Source: Umbelopsis ramanniana AG
Taxonomy: Eukaryota > Mucoromycota > Umbelopsidomycetes > Umbelopsidales > Umbelopsidaceae
NCBI RefSeq assembly: GCF_025399195.1
Contig: NW_026252113.1
Span: 1-64,000, forward strand
Direction: 5' to 3'
Length of the DNA stretch: 64,000 bases
The position numbers and the translations under genes are program-made. A model generated the notes under the pieces. That model saw only the letters and a list, made by a program, of their open reading frames with translations. It did not search any database and was not told the origin of the DNA. Shown in pieces: positions 11,636 to 22,924 of this stretch. Position 1 is the stretch's first letter. The number at the start of each line of letters is the position of its first letter.

Positions 11636-13314
11636 CTATTTCTTCTTGGCGGGGGCAGTGACGTTGAACTAAAGGGAAGAACATCATTAGCTTAATACCT
11701 AGCGTGCCATACCACTATTTTCATCAATCTTTACCTTGAAGTAGATGATATCACCATCATCAACAACATATTCCTTGCCCTTTTGCATGTACTTGCCAGC
11801 AGCCTTGACAGCAGCATCAGTTCCTGCTTCCTTAAGGTCATCATACTTCATAACTTCAGCCATGATGAAACCACGCTCGAAATCAGTGCTAGAATAGGGA
11901 ATAACAAGTTAGAGATGATGCGAAATGATATAGATGTTTCCACATACCAAGGTTGTTAGCACTTACTGAATGACACCAGCAGCTTGAGGAGCCTTGGTGT
12001 GCTTGCGAATAGTCCATGCTCGGACTTCATCAGGACCACCAGTGAAGTAGTAAACCAATTGCAAAGCGCTGTATCCAGCAACAATGATCTTGGGAAGCAT
12101 GGAAGGAACACCAGCTTCCTTCAAGGTCTCTTCCTTCTCCTCAGGGCTCTGGAGAGACAACTATGAAGACAGATCTAGGTGAGTGTGCGATGTCGGATGG
12201 GCCGTAATCGATTAACACTTACTGCGTATTCGAAGGCGACAGAGAATGGAATCATCAAGTCACCAGGAGTATTCTCATCAATCCATGCCTTGATCTTGGG
12301 CAACCTGTAACAACAGCATGTTACATCGCTGTTTTCGAATAGACTCGTACCAATCTCTTTCATTAATTGCTTACCACTTGTTCTTCTTGCGACGGTAATC
12401 CTTCTCGCTCAAGTTGGCGAGATAGATGACAGGCTTGGCAGTGATAAGGTGCATAGTGTTGATGACATCAACTTCCTTGTTGGACCAAACACCGTGACGG
12501 ACATCCTTCTTGTCCTCGGCAACCCACTTGTAGACCTTGTTGATGATTTCCTATAACCCAACACCATGAGTGAGTGACATGAACATGTTCAATGAAAGAA
12601 AAACAAGTAGCCATTCTCACATATTCTTCCTTCTTGGCCTTGTCAGCGGCATTACCACCGTTTCCGAGACGCTTGACATCTCTCTCTCGCTCAGCAACCT
12701 GCTTTTGCAAGAACTCCTCATCCTTCAAACGAAGTTCTTCACGAATGATCTCGACGTCACGAAGGGGATCAAGTTCACCTTCAACGTGGATGACATCGGG
12801 CTCATCGAAAGCACGAATGACGTGGTAGATGGCATCAACAGCCTTGACATGGGACAAGAAAGCATTACCCAAACCAGCACCGGAAGCAGCTCCCTTGACC
12901 AAACCAGCAATATCGATGACGGTCAACTGCAAGAGGATATAGGTTTAGATCAAGTGATGGCAACAATATGGGTAGTAATGACGATCACTCACGTAAGCAG
13001 GGATCTCCTTGGCAGGCTTGTAGTGCTTGCAAAGCCAATCGAAACGAGCATCGGGAACAGCAACTCGAGATTCCTCGGGATCTAAAGGTTTGGATGAATT
13101 AGCACAAGGGTGCAAGGGCGATGACGTTCATGATGAAACTATACACACCAATGGTACAGAAAGGATAGTTCTCAGCAGCGGCGGCAGAGTTGGTGATGGC
13201 GTTGAAGAAGGTGGATTTACCGACGTTGGGAAGACCAACGACACCAATCTTAAGATTGTTGGAGGGACGACCCAAAAGAATCTTTTCTTCCTTAACTGCT
13301 TTCTTTGGTGGCAT
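11636..13314 (-). CDS. OLA1: Obg-like ATPase 1 (YchF/OLA1 family)
   Basis: Eight exons: 13314-13149, 13081-12993, 12926-12621, 12550-12375, 12304-12223, 12160-11967, 11888-11735, 11668-11636. They sum to 1200 nt, 399 aa (human OLA1 has 396). The order is P-loop GLPNVGKST (27-35), switch region [11 protein letters not shown], coiled-coil helical insert (about 130-210), a non-canonical G4 motif (NLSE instead of NKxD, which explains the family's ATP preference) and a C-terminal TGS domain ([13 protein letters not shown]...). It ends in a lysine-rich tail. OLA1 is a cytosolic, ribosome-associated ATPase linked to translation and stress tolerance. It is head-to-head with the mL53 gene with 280 bp between the start codons. 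Confidence 0.96.
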
Positions 13315-13594
13315 GTTTCTGAAATAGTAGGGCTGTTAACAATTGCTGCATTCCTTTTTGAACCATGCATTTAGGACACGCACCAGCTGTGAATGATTGA
13401 GAGACTGTTTCTACGGGTCGCTAGTGCCTTTCATTTTTTAAACCAGTCTGTTTTTTTTTTCAAAGTCACGTTCGAGAAAGGTAGAGCGTTGAACAGCCAA
13501 TGAAAGCCTTAGCACGGGACCTGGACTTTTTTTTGAAGCCTGCACAGAGAAAACAAAAAATAGATTCCAGGGCCATCCTAACCACCTCTACACA

Positions 13595-14029
13595 ATGCTC
13601 TTTAAGCACATTAATCAGGTCCAAGTGGCCATGTCACCATTCAACGTGTCATCACGATCAGCAAGGTACGAAATTGGCTTTGCAGCTAGCTACGTTTTCC
13701 TGCACCTGTTCTAAACCCTCCATTCTTTCTTGCACAGACTCTTCTTGAATCGAGTGCAAACTGATGCAGCAAGGAAAGCCAGCCCAGGGCTTAAAATCAA
13801 TACACAAGTGCTTTCGGATCCAGCAGCTAAGTCAGTGATTGACATTGCATATCGTAAGTAGAAAATGCGTATGAGTATCAAATGATCATCGGAAAAGCTG
13901 ACAGTAGCATTTTTAGGCGACGGGAAAAAGCTAAGCTTCCAAGCGGATGAATACAACATTGATCACATTATGAACATGGTGAATAAGCATGCGAAAAAGC
14001 TGGAGGAAATCGAGCAAGCTAACGCATAG
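13595..14029 (+). CDS. MRPL44: Mitochondrial large-subunit ribosomal protein mL53 (yeast Mrpl44)
   Basis: Three exons (13595-13665, 13738-13853, 13917-14029) give 300 nt, 99 aa, the same size as yeast Mrpl44. The family pattern is present: an N-terminal strand (HINQVQVAMSPFN), SARLFLNRV, a central NTQVLSD and a late YRDGKKLSFQADEYNID followed by a basic/acidic helix. It is a thioredoxin-like-fold protein of the mitoribosomal large subunit. The basic N-terminus could serve as targeting sequence. It shares a short divergent promoter with OLA1. Confidence 0.85.
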
Positions 14030-14185
14030 AAGAACGAAACAACAACGAAGAAAATGTAAATATTCTACAAGTGTATGTTACTGCAGTAGTGAAAAGAAAA
14101 AAATTTAGCAACATACACAAAAAAAAAGAGAAAAATATAGAGAAATAGTTGGCGATAAGCGAGAATGGCCAATTGGTATCATCCT

Positions 14186-14732
14186 TCATGCAACTTCAGC
14201 CAGCTTTTCCAGAAGAGCCTTTTCTAATATGAATTTGCCTTCTTTGTATTTCTGACTTTCTTCAACCGCTTTTACCTGTGTGAGAGAGAGAGATATCAGT
14301 GAGTAAAGGCCACTGGTGTAGACTGCGGCATAAACAAAAACCTACATAGGTCCAGCCGACAATGGTTTTACATTTGGAGCATGCGATGTCTCGGACAGTA
14401 TGTAATCCTGTAATCATGTTTCTCTCTTCCGATTCACCATGGTCGACATTGACTCTGAAAGCGAAAAAAGGTTACTTCAAGAAACGGGCTATGTTTTCAC
14501 ACAGGCGTTTAGTGAAAGCCAAATTTACACATATTTTATCAAGTACGCTTGGCCATGTTGCCCTTGAAATTGCTGAGTCATAAGGACAGTAAGCAAACGA
14601 CCAGTTTAGAACAAGCAACCAACATGCACGTACTCGAGATATAATAGCATCGGTGGATGAAAGATGAGTTTTGCATTTTTTGCAACAGAATATGCCAGTC
14701 CCGTTGAGATAAGTTCGGTACTTTAGTCCCAT
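14186..14732 (-). CDS. Yippee-like zinc-binding protein
   Basis: Four exons (14732-14634, 14572-14529, 14454-14346, 14275-14186) sum to 342 nt, 113 aa, typical of the Yippee family (about 105-125 aa). Two CXXC knuckles form the zinc site: CCKKCKTHL near residue 18 and ACSKCKTIVGW in exon 3. Between them lies the conserved HGQAYL...VVNVDHGESEERNMITGLHTVRDI block, and the late QKYKEGKF motif is present. Yippee proteins are small single-domain beta-tent zinc proteins; human YPEL5 is part of the GID/CTLH ubiquitin ligase. No further function can be read here. The start at 14732 gives the standard short N-terminus; a longer upstream ORF in this frame is hydrophobic and unlike the family. Confidence 0.9.
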
Positions 14733-15007
14733 GGAACAGAGAAGGATGGGCAGGCCAGAGGGGAGAAAGTAAGAAGGTATGGAGAAGGAAGAGAGAAGAA
14801 ATATATAAACCGGTATAATGAGTGTCAAGTGATCCCAATGCAAAGGCAGAGCGAGCAGAGCAGAGCAGCAGAGCAACCAGCCAGCGGGACGTCATCCAAA
14901 AGCCGACAGACAGTATTTTTCTGCTCCCCCCCCCTTTTTTTTTTTTTTCTTTTCTTTCTTTCTTTGCATTCTTAGCAGGCTTGGCTTGGCTGCGACATTG
15001 GGATTTT

Positions 15008-18000
15008 ATGTCGGACGACTCCTCTTTACCATCTTCTGGAAGAGGCTATTCGTTGACAAGGTAAACCATCCATTTTCTGGGCATTTTTTATTCGGCAAAA
15101 AAATTTGTCAGACCTACGCGTTGGAGGGAAAGACAAAGAAGCGAAAGGCCATTTAAGAAGCTATTTTTATGAACGTTGATATTGGCTGAACATATTTATA
15201 TTTTTTCATGTCGCAAAATCCCCTTCAAATGAATGCCATTACTCATTTTTGAACATGTCTTTTTCCATTTAGAATGCTAGAAACAGCAGCTGAGGAAGGT
15301 GGGAATGGCGCAAAACCTAAAGGAATTTTCGCGTCTTCAGCTCACAAAAGTTCGGCTTTGCAATTTTTGAAACGATCGGTCGAGAATGCCAAATCAGCAA
15401 AGTCGAATGTACCGGTATACCCTTCTACTATATCATATGAGGACGAAGAAACTCCGTTGGATGACCCCGATACTAGTTCGACTGCTCGAAGACCTCGAGC
15501 AGATACTATGCCATCGCTATCCACCGAGTTTCCTTATACCGACCGTCAGCTTCCATACCTTTCATTGTCATTGTTACCCTCATCGACGCCAGCATCTGTT
15601 CCACCGAGAAATCGATCTGGCTCAGCTACGTTACCCCCTCCTGAGTCGTCTCAGGCTTTTCACTCGGGCATTTTTAGTTCCCCTTCATGGATTTCTCAAA
15701 ATCAATATGTGACGCCTCCTACCCCTACTACCGATCAAATGATGAAGGAAGAATGTGCTGCCGATACCATTGCTAGCACCATGGCATCTCTCGGTTTGGA
15801 TGATGAAAGACGGAGAGCGTCGTCGTTGCATCGATCCGGATCTTCGCCTGCCTTGAGAAACCAGCCACAGACAACCATGCATCATCATCCCTTGTTTCCT
15901 CCTGTTTCTGTGGAACCATCGGTTCATTCATCTACCAATTTGACAACCTCGCACCATCACCGTTCTATTTCTGGTTCATCTAATCAGTCCCTGACAGATT
16001 CCGATGCGTTTTACCTGAAGTCTGCCTCGTCTTCCTTGAGGACTTCAGCTGTACCGCAATATCTCACTCAACCAGGTGGAAGTCGCCCTAGAGCCATCAG
16101 TTTAGGCATGGCTGAATCAACTTCATTTCAGCAAGATGAAAATAACTTGGCACCTTCGTTATCTCCGTCACACCGCTATCACCGACATCCGGTGTGGCAA
16201 GCAGAATCGTCACGTATGCAAACTCGTCGTCAACATGGATTGAGAAATTCTTGCAGCAACTTGGATTTGCAGAACATGATGGGAGAATCTTCTTCATTTT
16301 CCAACTTTGCATCTTCTCCTAATCTAACTGAGCAGAACATCATGTACGATGAATGGGATACCGTAAGTTTTGGATCTGCCCTTAGCTTTGGGGTGCATTA
16401 TCTACCACCACCTTTCTAACTCCTCTCTCTCTCTCAACCCTCTCCTCTTTTTTCACAATGACGTATATAGCATGTTTCCTCCGATCATGCCCAGTCTCTT
16501 TCCACATCACCTTCAAGCTCGCAAGCGCAGCAGCCAACTCGATCCTTATGGCTAGGAAACATTGATTCCTCCTTGACAGTGAATGATCTGACTCACTTAT
16601 TTGGCATGTATGGCCCTATTGAGAGTGCACGTGTCTTGTTAGAAAAGGAATGTGCCTTTGTCAATTTTTTGCGACTGGAGGATGCATTGGCCGCCAAGGA
16701 CGACCTTGTCAATAAGCTGAATTGTCGTATAGCCGGCCATACTGTCAAAGTAGGATTTGGAAAACCTGAGGCCATTGCTCAAATTGGTTGTAACGAACTT
16801 GGTGCCAACTCTCAAGGCCCTACTCGGGCTCTATGTAAGTGAAAAGTTACAATGATGTGAAATTTTTTTCACCTTGACAAGCGTTCGACGACTGACCGTA
16901 ATTTATATGACCATTAGGGATCGGCAACTTGCCCAATGGTACATCTTCGGGTGCTTTAATGGCTGCCTTCGCCCCCTTTGGTAACATTGAATCAGCTCGA
17001 GTGCTTACCCATAAGAATTGCGGTTTTGTCAACTTTGAACAACAAGAGGATGCTATGCTTGCCAAGAAATCTCTTCAAAACAAGGATATTCCTGGTCTCG
17101 GTCCAGCTGCTCGCATTGGCTATGCCAAAGTTCCTGGCAACTCGACCACCTCTGCCATCGACATTGACGCCAATTCCAACCCTAGTAGAACACCACACTC
17201 ATCGTTCACCTCGCACTCAGGACCATCCTCTTTACCACAAGCCACGTCGTCTATGGATGCCTACCAAACTCGCATGATGATGATGCTTATGGCTGAAATG
17301 GCGGGCGGAAATCCTTCCAACTTGGCGCAAGCCACTATGCTGGAACGACAATACATCATGAATGAGTTTGGCGATGAACCCAGTGATGGACCCCAATTTG
17401 ACAGTAAGTGGTTGCAGCGGCGCCATTTGATATGATGATTTTGCTTCTGACTTTTTATTTGTGTAGCCGCCCCAACTCCTGTCACCTATTACCCAACTAT
17501 TCCCACCGTCGTGGAATCAGGTGCAGGGCGCAAAATTGACCCAGTGCGCCTTCGCGACTTCCGTAAGCGACTTGATGGTGGTAATGTTACGTTCAAGGAG
17601 GTCGAAGACATTGCAGCGGATTGCATGGATGATATTGTGGATCTTTGCAGTGGTAAGCGGATGGTTTCTTGCAAAAAAAAAAAAAAAAAGGCTGGTATTG
17701 AATGTAACGAGTCGAGCAACTGACATTAAATTCATTGCATTGTGGTTATCTGTCTATATTAGATTATCTTGGCAATACCGTGGTCCAAAGACTCTTTGAG
17801 TATTGCTGCGATACCACCAAAACGGCCATGCTAGAGCAAATTGCGCCGTACCTTGGATCAGTTGGTATACATAAAAATGGCACTTGGGCGGCTCAAAAGA
17901 TCGTGGAAACCTCAAGGACACCGGGTCAGGTATGATTGAATTTCGCACTCAGGCCGTTATCACGCTAGTACCTTCTCCTCATCCTACTTGTTTTTTCGCA

Positions 18001-19047
18001 GATCCATCTTATATGCTTCCATTTGAGACCCTATATTCCTGCTCTACTACTAGATCAATTCGGCAACTATGTTGTGCAATGCTGTCTAGGACTTGGACCT
18101 GATTTGAATCAGTTCATTTTTGACGCTGTCGTTGAAAAATGCTGGGAGATAGCTCAAGGTCGTTTTGGTGCTAGAGCTATGCGTGCTACATTAGAAAGCC
18201 CGCATGTCACCAAAAGGCAACAGGTAAATAAGTCACGGATGACTGCATGTACGGTCGGTCCAAAAAACTCATGTCTTCTCTCCTATAGAAATACGTTGCA
18301 TCTGCCATCGTTCAGAACACCATCCTGCTGGCTACCAATACCAACGGAGCGTTATTGTTGACTTGGTTATTGGACACTTCGGGACTGAAGGACCGTTATA
18401 GCATTCTGGTGCCTAGAGTCATACCACACCTCGCCCATCTTTGTACGCACAAATTGGCGTCATTGACAGTGTTGAAGCTGATTAACCAAAGGCTGGAACC
18501 AAAAGCAAGGGACGAAATCATTCAACACTTGTTCTTTTCCGACAGTGACAATGTCATTGACGAAGTGCTTTTGGATCAAGTTCATGGTGTCGCGCTTGTT
18601 CAAAAAATCCTTTCCACCTCGTACATTGAGCTGCACGAACGTCAGCACATCGCTGAAAGGTCTAAGCAAACGTTGTCCAAGCTCAAAGTTCAACATGTAC
18701 AAGGATACAAGCGACTGGTAGAGGAGATCAACATGGTCATGGGAGATTCGACTGGAGCCGGGTTTGCTGGAGTTCCTGGTTTTGCGGCTCCTTTTGCTCT
18801 TACTCCGGAATTTGCCGCTGCACTGCAGGCCAAGTACCTTGCTGCTCAACAAAATTCTGAAAATCGATTCAGCGTACCTGAGCAAGTGGAATCAAGTAGC
18901 CAGTATCCCAACCTGGATACCAATATGCTGAAAATGATGATGACCAATATCTTCCAGCAAGCCGGTTACCTTGGAGGAGGTTCATCCATGCCATCTAGTG
19001 ATACTGAACAAGATAAGGTAGCCGAGGACAAGGACACGTCAAACTAA
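15008..19047 (+). CDS. Pumilio-family RNA-binding protein with two RRMs (Jsn1/Puf2 type)
   Basis: Eight exons: 15008-15060, 15273-16362, 16471-16834, 16918-17403, 17467-17652, 17763-17929, 18002-18223, 18289-19047. They sum to 3327 nt, 1108 aa, close to yeast Jsn1 (1091) and Puf2 (1075). A long Ser/Pro-rich disordered N-terminus (to about 400) precedes RRM1 (about 408-480, LWLGNIDSS...CAFVNFLRLEDA), RRM2 (about 503-573, WIGNLPNG...CGFVNFEQQEDA) and PUF repeats (about 690-960, e.g. DYLGNTVVQRLFE, DQFGNYVVQCCL, GRFGARAMRA). The C-terminus is Ala/Gln rich. Proteins of this type bind 3' UTRs of mRNAs, often of membrane or mitochondrial proteins. The 5' flank holds a C9-T tract (about 14925-14950). 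The domain order is clear; targets are unknown. Confidence 0.93.
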
Positions 19048-19937
19048 AGTACTCTTGGCTTTGTATGATGGCAACAACGTAATTGCAAATCTACACACAC
19101 GCCCGCCCCACTTCGCTCTTATATATTCACCATTTGAAAAAAAAAAACCCCCCCCCCACACACACACAGGCTTTTTGTATTCCATTCTTTCTGTTCAAAC
19201 CTGTGAGATGCATATACATTCTCAAAACACACACACACACATCAAGCAACCCCCAATTTCTCTCTTTTTTCTTTATACCAAGGCATGATCTTTTCTTTCT
19301 TTCACCTGAGAAAGTGAAGCATTTTTTCAATTGTTTGCTCGTTCTTTTTTTTTCGTTGTTTACTTAGACGTACCTTGTCGCTTTTGTTCTTGTAGGAGGA
19401 TTTTTCTTTTTCCATGTAGATGTTGACTCATTTTGTGCAAATCTGTTTCGCGGTTTCTGGATAATCCAGCAACCGTTTTCTGTTGCTTTGCTTTACTTCA
19501 TTTTCAACTTTGGGCATTACTTTTCTGACTGAAAGGCGCATTAGACCTAGTCGTCAATACAAAAATAAAATCAGACACCCCTCGTGGTCATTCAAGTCAA
19601 GGGGTTTATTTCTAAGTAACACATCATGGCCACCGCCATCTTTTGTACAGACCAAACAAAGTGTTGGGTGGTGTTTCTCATTGCAAAGAGCATGAACGAT
19701 GAGCAATAATTAAAAAAAAAAAACAGGGAGGGTGTGGTGGTGGTTCTCTAATACTCGACAACGCAGAGTTTAACCCATGACATATTAGAGAGGAAAAAAG
19801 AAGATATGGAAAAACGGCAGGGATGGGGTTGGAGGGACGCGAATGTATCTTACACAGGTTGGCAAGGCAAACCAAGAAGGTGGTATCATGCGAGAAACTT
19901 TGGAAAGAGGGTATCGTAGCGGATTCCTTCAACAAGT
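19048..19937. other. Convergent 3' UTR region with homopolymers and microsatellites
   Basis: Between the stop codons of the PUF gene and the SNF5-type gene. It contains an A9-C10-(CA)n block at about 19138-19168, a second (CA)n at about 19228-19240, long T runs and an A12 run near 19710. No coding signal or structured RNA was recognised. Confidence 0.6.
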
Positions 19938-22579
19938 TTACCATGCAGCCCTCAACCTTGCTTCGACCGAATTGCGATGAGACCTAAGGAAACCGATGGA
20001 ATCAGTGATATGGTGGATGGGGGATGCCAGTGTTTAAAGACTCTCACCTGTTTCGCAAATGCACTTCAAAGTTCTTCAGTGTTTCATTAGGTCCAATCGT
20101 GTACAACTTATTGGGACAGTCATAGCAAAAGACTTTGTAGTCGCCGTTGTCTAACTGGACGATATCAAACACGTCATGAGGATTTCGAGTTTGTAATATC
20201 CGCTTCTTCGATGGCATCCAATCCAGCAAATGCTGCAAAATGCACACACAAACATTTGGTTAATACCATGATAGCTTCCATTGTTCAGTGATATCCTGTT
20301 TACCTTGGCAATGGTGGCTCCTTCAGGCAACTCAGCCTCGGGTTTCGGGACATTGTGTGGCACAGGTGTAGGATATAGACTGGTAGAGTCCATGTTGGAG
20401 GTAGCGTAAGCGCTGGGTCCATTGATGTCGTGTCCATGACCATCTCGTATTGAATCTCTCATGCCCGACGTTTGGTATGGATTGCCACTGTTGACTGAGT
20501 AACGCCCTACAGAGTATGAGCCAAGACCATCGTTCATTTGGATACCGTTTTCCAATTGAGCATTAGTAGGCACAGGACTGAGAGAATCGCGATAACCTGA
20601 CATGCGAGCCTCGGCAGCAATGTTCATACGAGCCTTGATGGCGCTCTTTCGTCCATACCAGCTGCTTTCTCCGCCTCGTCCATTCTCTGCGCCAGCTCCT
20701 AAACCACCCTCTTCATTGGCATCGGTCATTTGTGGTATAGCCACGCCAGTGCGATGTGTTCGTAGTGATTCCCGTTCAGGCAGGTTAATACCGCGACGGC
20801 TACTTCGGTTTTGCCTCCTCTTCCGTCTAAATCATGCAAGGAGGAGTTAGCAGCGTACATGGCGGATATTCGCTCTGCTGTCACAGCGAGTGCCATAATT
20901 CACGTCTGCTACTTACCGGAATTCACGAAGTTTTTCACGCTCAATTCTGTCAAGTTCAAGGTCGCTAATTTCCAAAAGCACAGGGGTGAATTTTTCTGCT
21001 ATCAGGGGATCTCGGAGCAGACTTTTCAAATTAGGCAAAAGTTGATTTTTGACGCGTTCGCTTAAATAGTTTCCATCGTAGTCCTGGCCGATCAAGAGCG
21101 ACTTGAAGTGTACATAGACTTGTTCTCGGATAGAATGTGAGATGGCCGATCTAAACGTCAATGATGCATTAGAGCCATGGTACGGTACAGGTTTGATAAT
21201 GGCCTACTTACTTGAATTCTCCGCCTAGGCCGAGCTCGCTGACAAGCTTTTCAGCAAACAACTCGGGGCTGTCGCTTGAATTTTCAATGCTCCATTCAAA
21301 TTGATCGACCAAAGATATGTTGCCGACCGTGATGTCCAACTGCAATAGTGTTTTCATAATTAGCATGTCACTTCAAACATGGTTGGTACGTGCTTGCTGA
21401 CTAACCTTGATTATAATTCGTAGTTCCTCCTCGGTCGAAGTACTCGGAGCAGGTTCACTTGGTGTTGTCAGACTCTCACTTACAGCGGGTTCGGTCGCTT
21501 CTGCCATAACTTGATCGTTATCTGTGGTGACACCATTAGGTTGCTCAACCACATCGGCGGCCTTATTTTCTTCTGGTTCCTTGATATGAGAGTTTGGGGA
21601 ATATAAATGATACTCTTCCAACTGCTCTCGAATGGACGCGACAATGGCATCAACAAATTGCGCAGGCGGTAAATGGAGGTCTTCACAAAGTATATCAGCA
21701 AATCGTTCGGGTGTCAGCAGTTTCTCTGATGGGAAGGAGGGAAGTTTAGAGGAGGGTTGGACAAGTGGCGATATGGGATAGGCACATTACAGGGTAAGCA
21801 AATAGTACATACCATTCAAATTCCAAGTGAACGTATCACGTAGCTGATATCCATTAGACTCCATGTCTATTCGAACAGGTACGAGGACATCTTCTTGATC
21901 CGCTTGAGCAGAAATTGCGCGCATATTTCTACATACAATTGGGTCAAAAACACGGCGACGAACGAGAAAAGAACGTCCACTCCAGTACTTACACTGTATA
22001 ATTTGTCATTCTCCGTTGTTTTCTTTTCTCTCGAGGATAGAGAATTGAATTTTGTACGGGGAACTTGCTATTGCCATAGCCTTTGTAGCCAGGTCCGAAA
22101 ACGTTCAACCCCTGGTGTCTAGCCTTCTTTTCCATGGAAGCAGCTTCTAACTGAGCTTTCTTTGAATGAGCTAGCTGCATGTGTCGTCTATGTTGCACTT
22201 CTAATGACCTTTGATACACTTTATCACGGTGCAAATATTGTTGTAAGTTTTTCTCTTGAAGTTCACTGTTGACATTGGTGACAGGTAACTTTTTGTACGG
22301 ATCAGGTCGCGTAGCAAGAGGTCCTTGAAAAGGTTTGTTAAATACTGTTTTGTCTGAATTGCCTTGAGCAGCACGTTGTTGTTCGGATTGTGGTGGAGTA
22401 TTGATAGCAGGATCGGATGAAGGCATGACGTCTGGAAACTGCGGTGGAATATGTCCAGCGGCTGTCAATGGGATGAGAAACAGGAAGAACCGTGATTAGA
22501 AGTGAGTTGTATATTGCTGTTATTAAAGAAATGGGCATTTACCTCTCTGCTGGAATTGCATTGCCATGGTTGGGTCCAT
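19938..22579 (-). CDS. SNF5/SFH1/SMARCB1-type chromatin remodelling subunit with C-terminal C2H2-like finger
   Basis: Nine exons: 22579-22543, 22461-21993, 21928-21813, 21725-21406, 21339-21212, 21150-20917, 20826-20304, 20232-20048, 19983-19938. They sum to 2058 nt, 685 aa. A Pro/Gln-rich N-terminus with a charged helix (about 60-165) precedes the two SNF5 repeats. Repeat 1 starts at about 182 ([20 protein letters not shown]) and ends IREQL; repeat 2 starts at about 310 ([23 protein letters not shown]) and ends [13 protein letters not shown] helix with [14 protein letters not shown] and a basic cluster ([12 protein letters not shown]) follows. The family role is the core subunit of SWI/SNF or RSC nucleosome remodellers. 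An extra C-terminal segment carries CYDC...HLRNRSH, a CX2CX18HX5H pattern like a BED or C2H2 finger. An acidic Glu/Thr-rich insert separates the repeats. Whether this is the SWI/SNF or the RSC paralogue cannot be decided. Confidence 0.9.
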
Positions 22580-22924
22580 ATTATTTTGCAAGGTACAGGG
22601 CTGGATGCGTGGATGAACGGAGAGCAAATGTTCACGAGAGAGTCGGATTGAAGTGGGCTTTTGATATTTCAAGTATGTACAAAGGGACCAACGTGTCGAA
22701 CCTTTAACGTACGTGAAAAAGGGCCAATAGACCTTTTGAAATGCAAAACAGTAGGGCCAAAGCTGGATTTTTGAAAAGCAAAAGCAAATTCGCCAAACCA
22801 AGCGATTGAGTCACGTGAACACGGTCGAGACTGCTAAACGGCCGGCCATTGAAATTTTTTGGGTGATTGAAGGCACAAATTTTTCCAATCGTATTACTGA
22901 TCACCACTGTTCTTTAGTAAAGAA
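22580..22924. promoter_or_regulatory. Divergent SNF5-type / NMD3 promoter with shared ribosome-biogenesis-like motifs
   Basis: 345 bp between start codons. It holds AAGGGCCAAT (22719-22728), a second AGGGCCAA (22753-22760), an E-box AGTCACGTG (22809-22817) and GACTGCTAAA (22829-22838, 86 bp before the NMD3 ATG). The first, third and fourth recur in the SPB1 promoter. A regulatory role is inferred from this recurrence. Confidence 0.5.

Noticed and set aside
19138-19240. CA and C/A homopolymer tracts as a structured or regulatory element
   Set aside because: Simple microsatellites in a 3' UTR without flanking repeats; ordinary slippage sequence.
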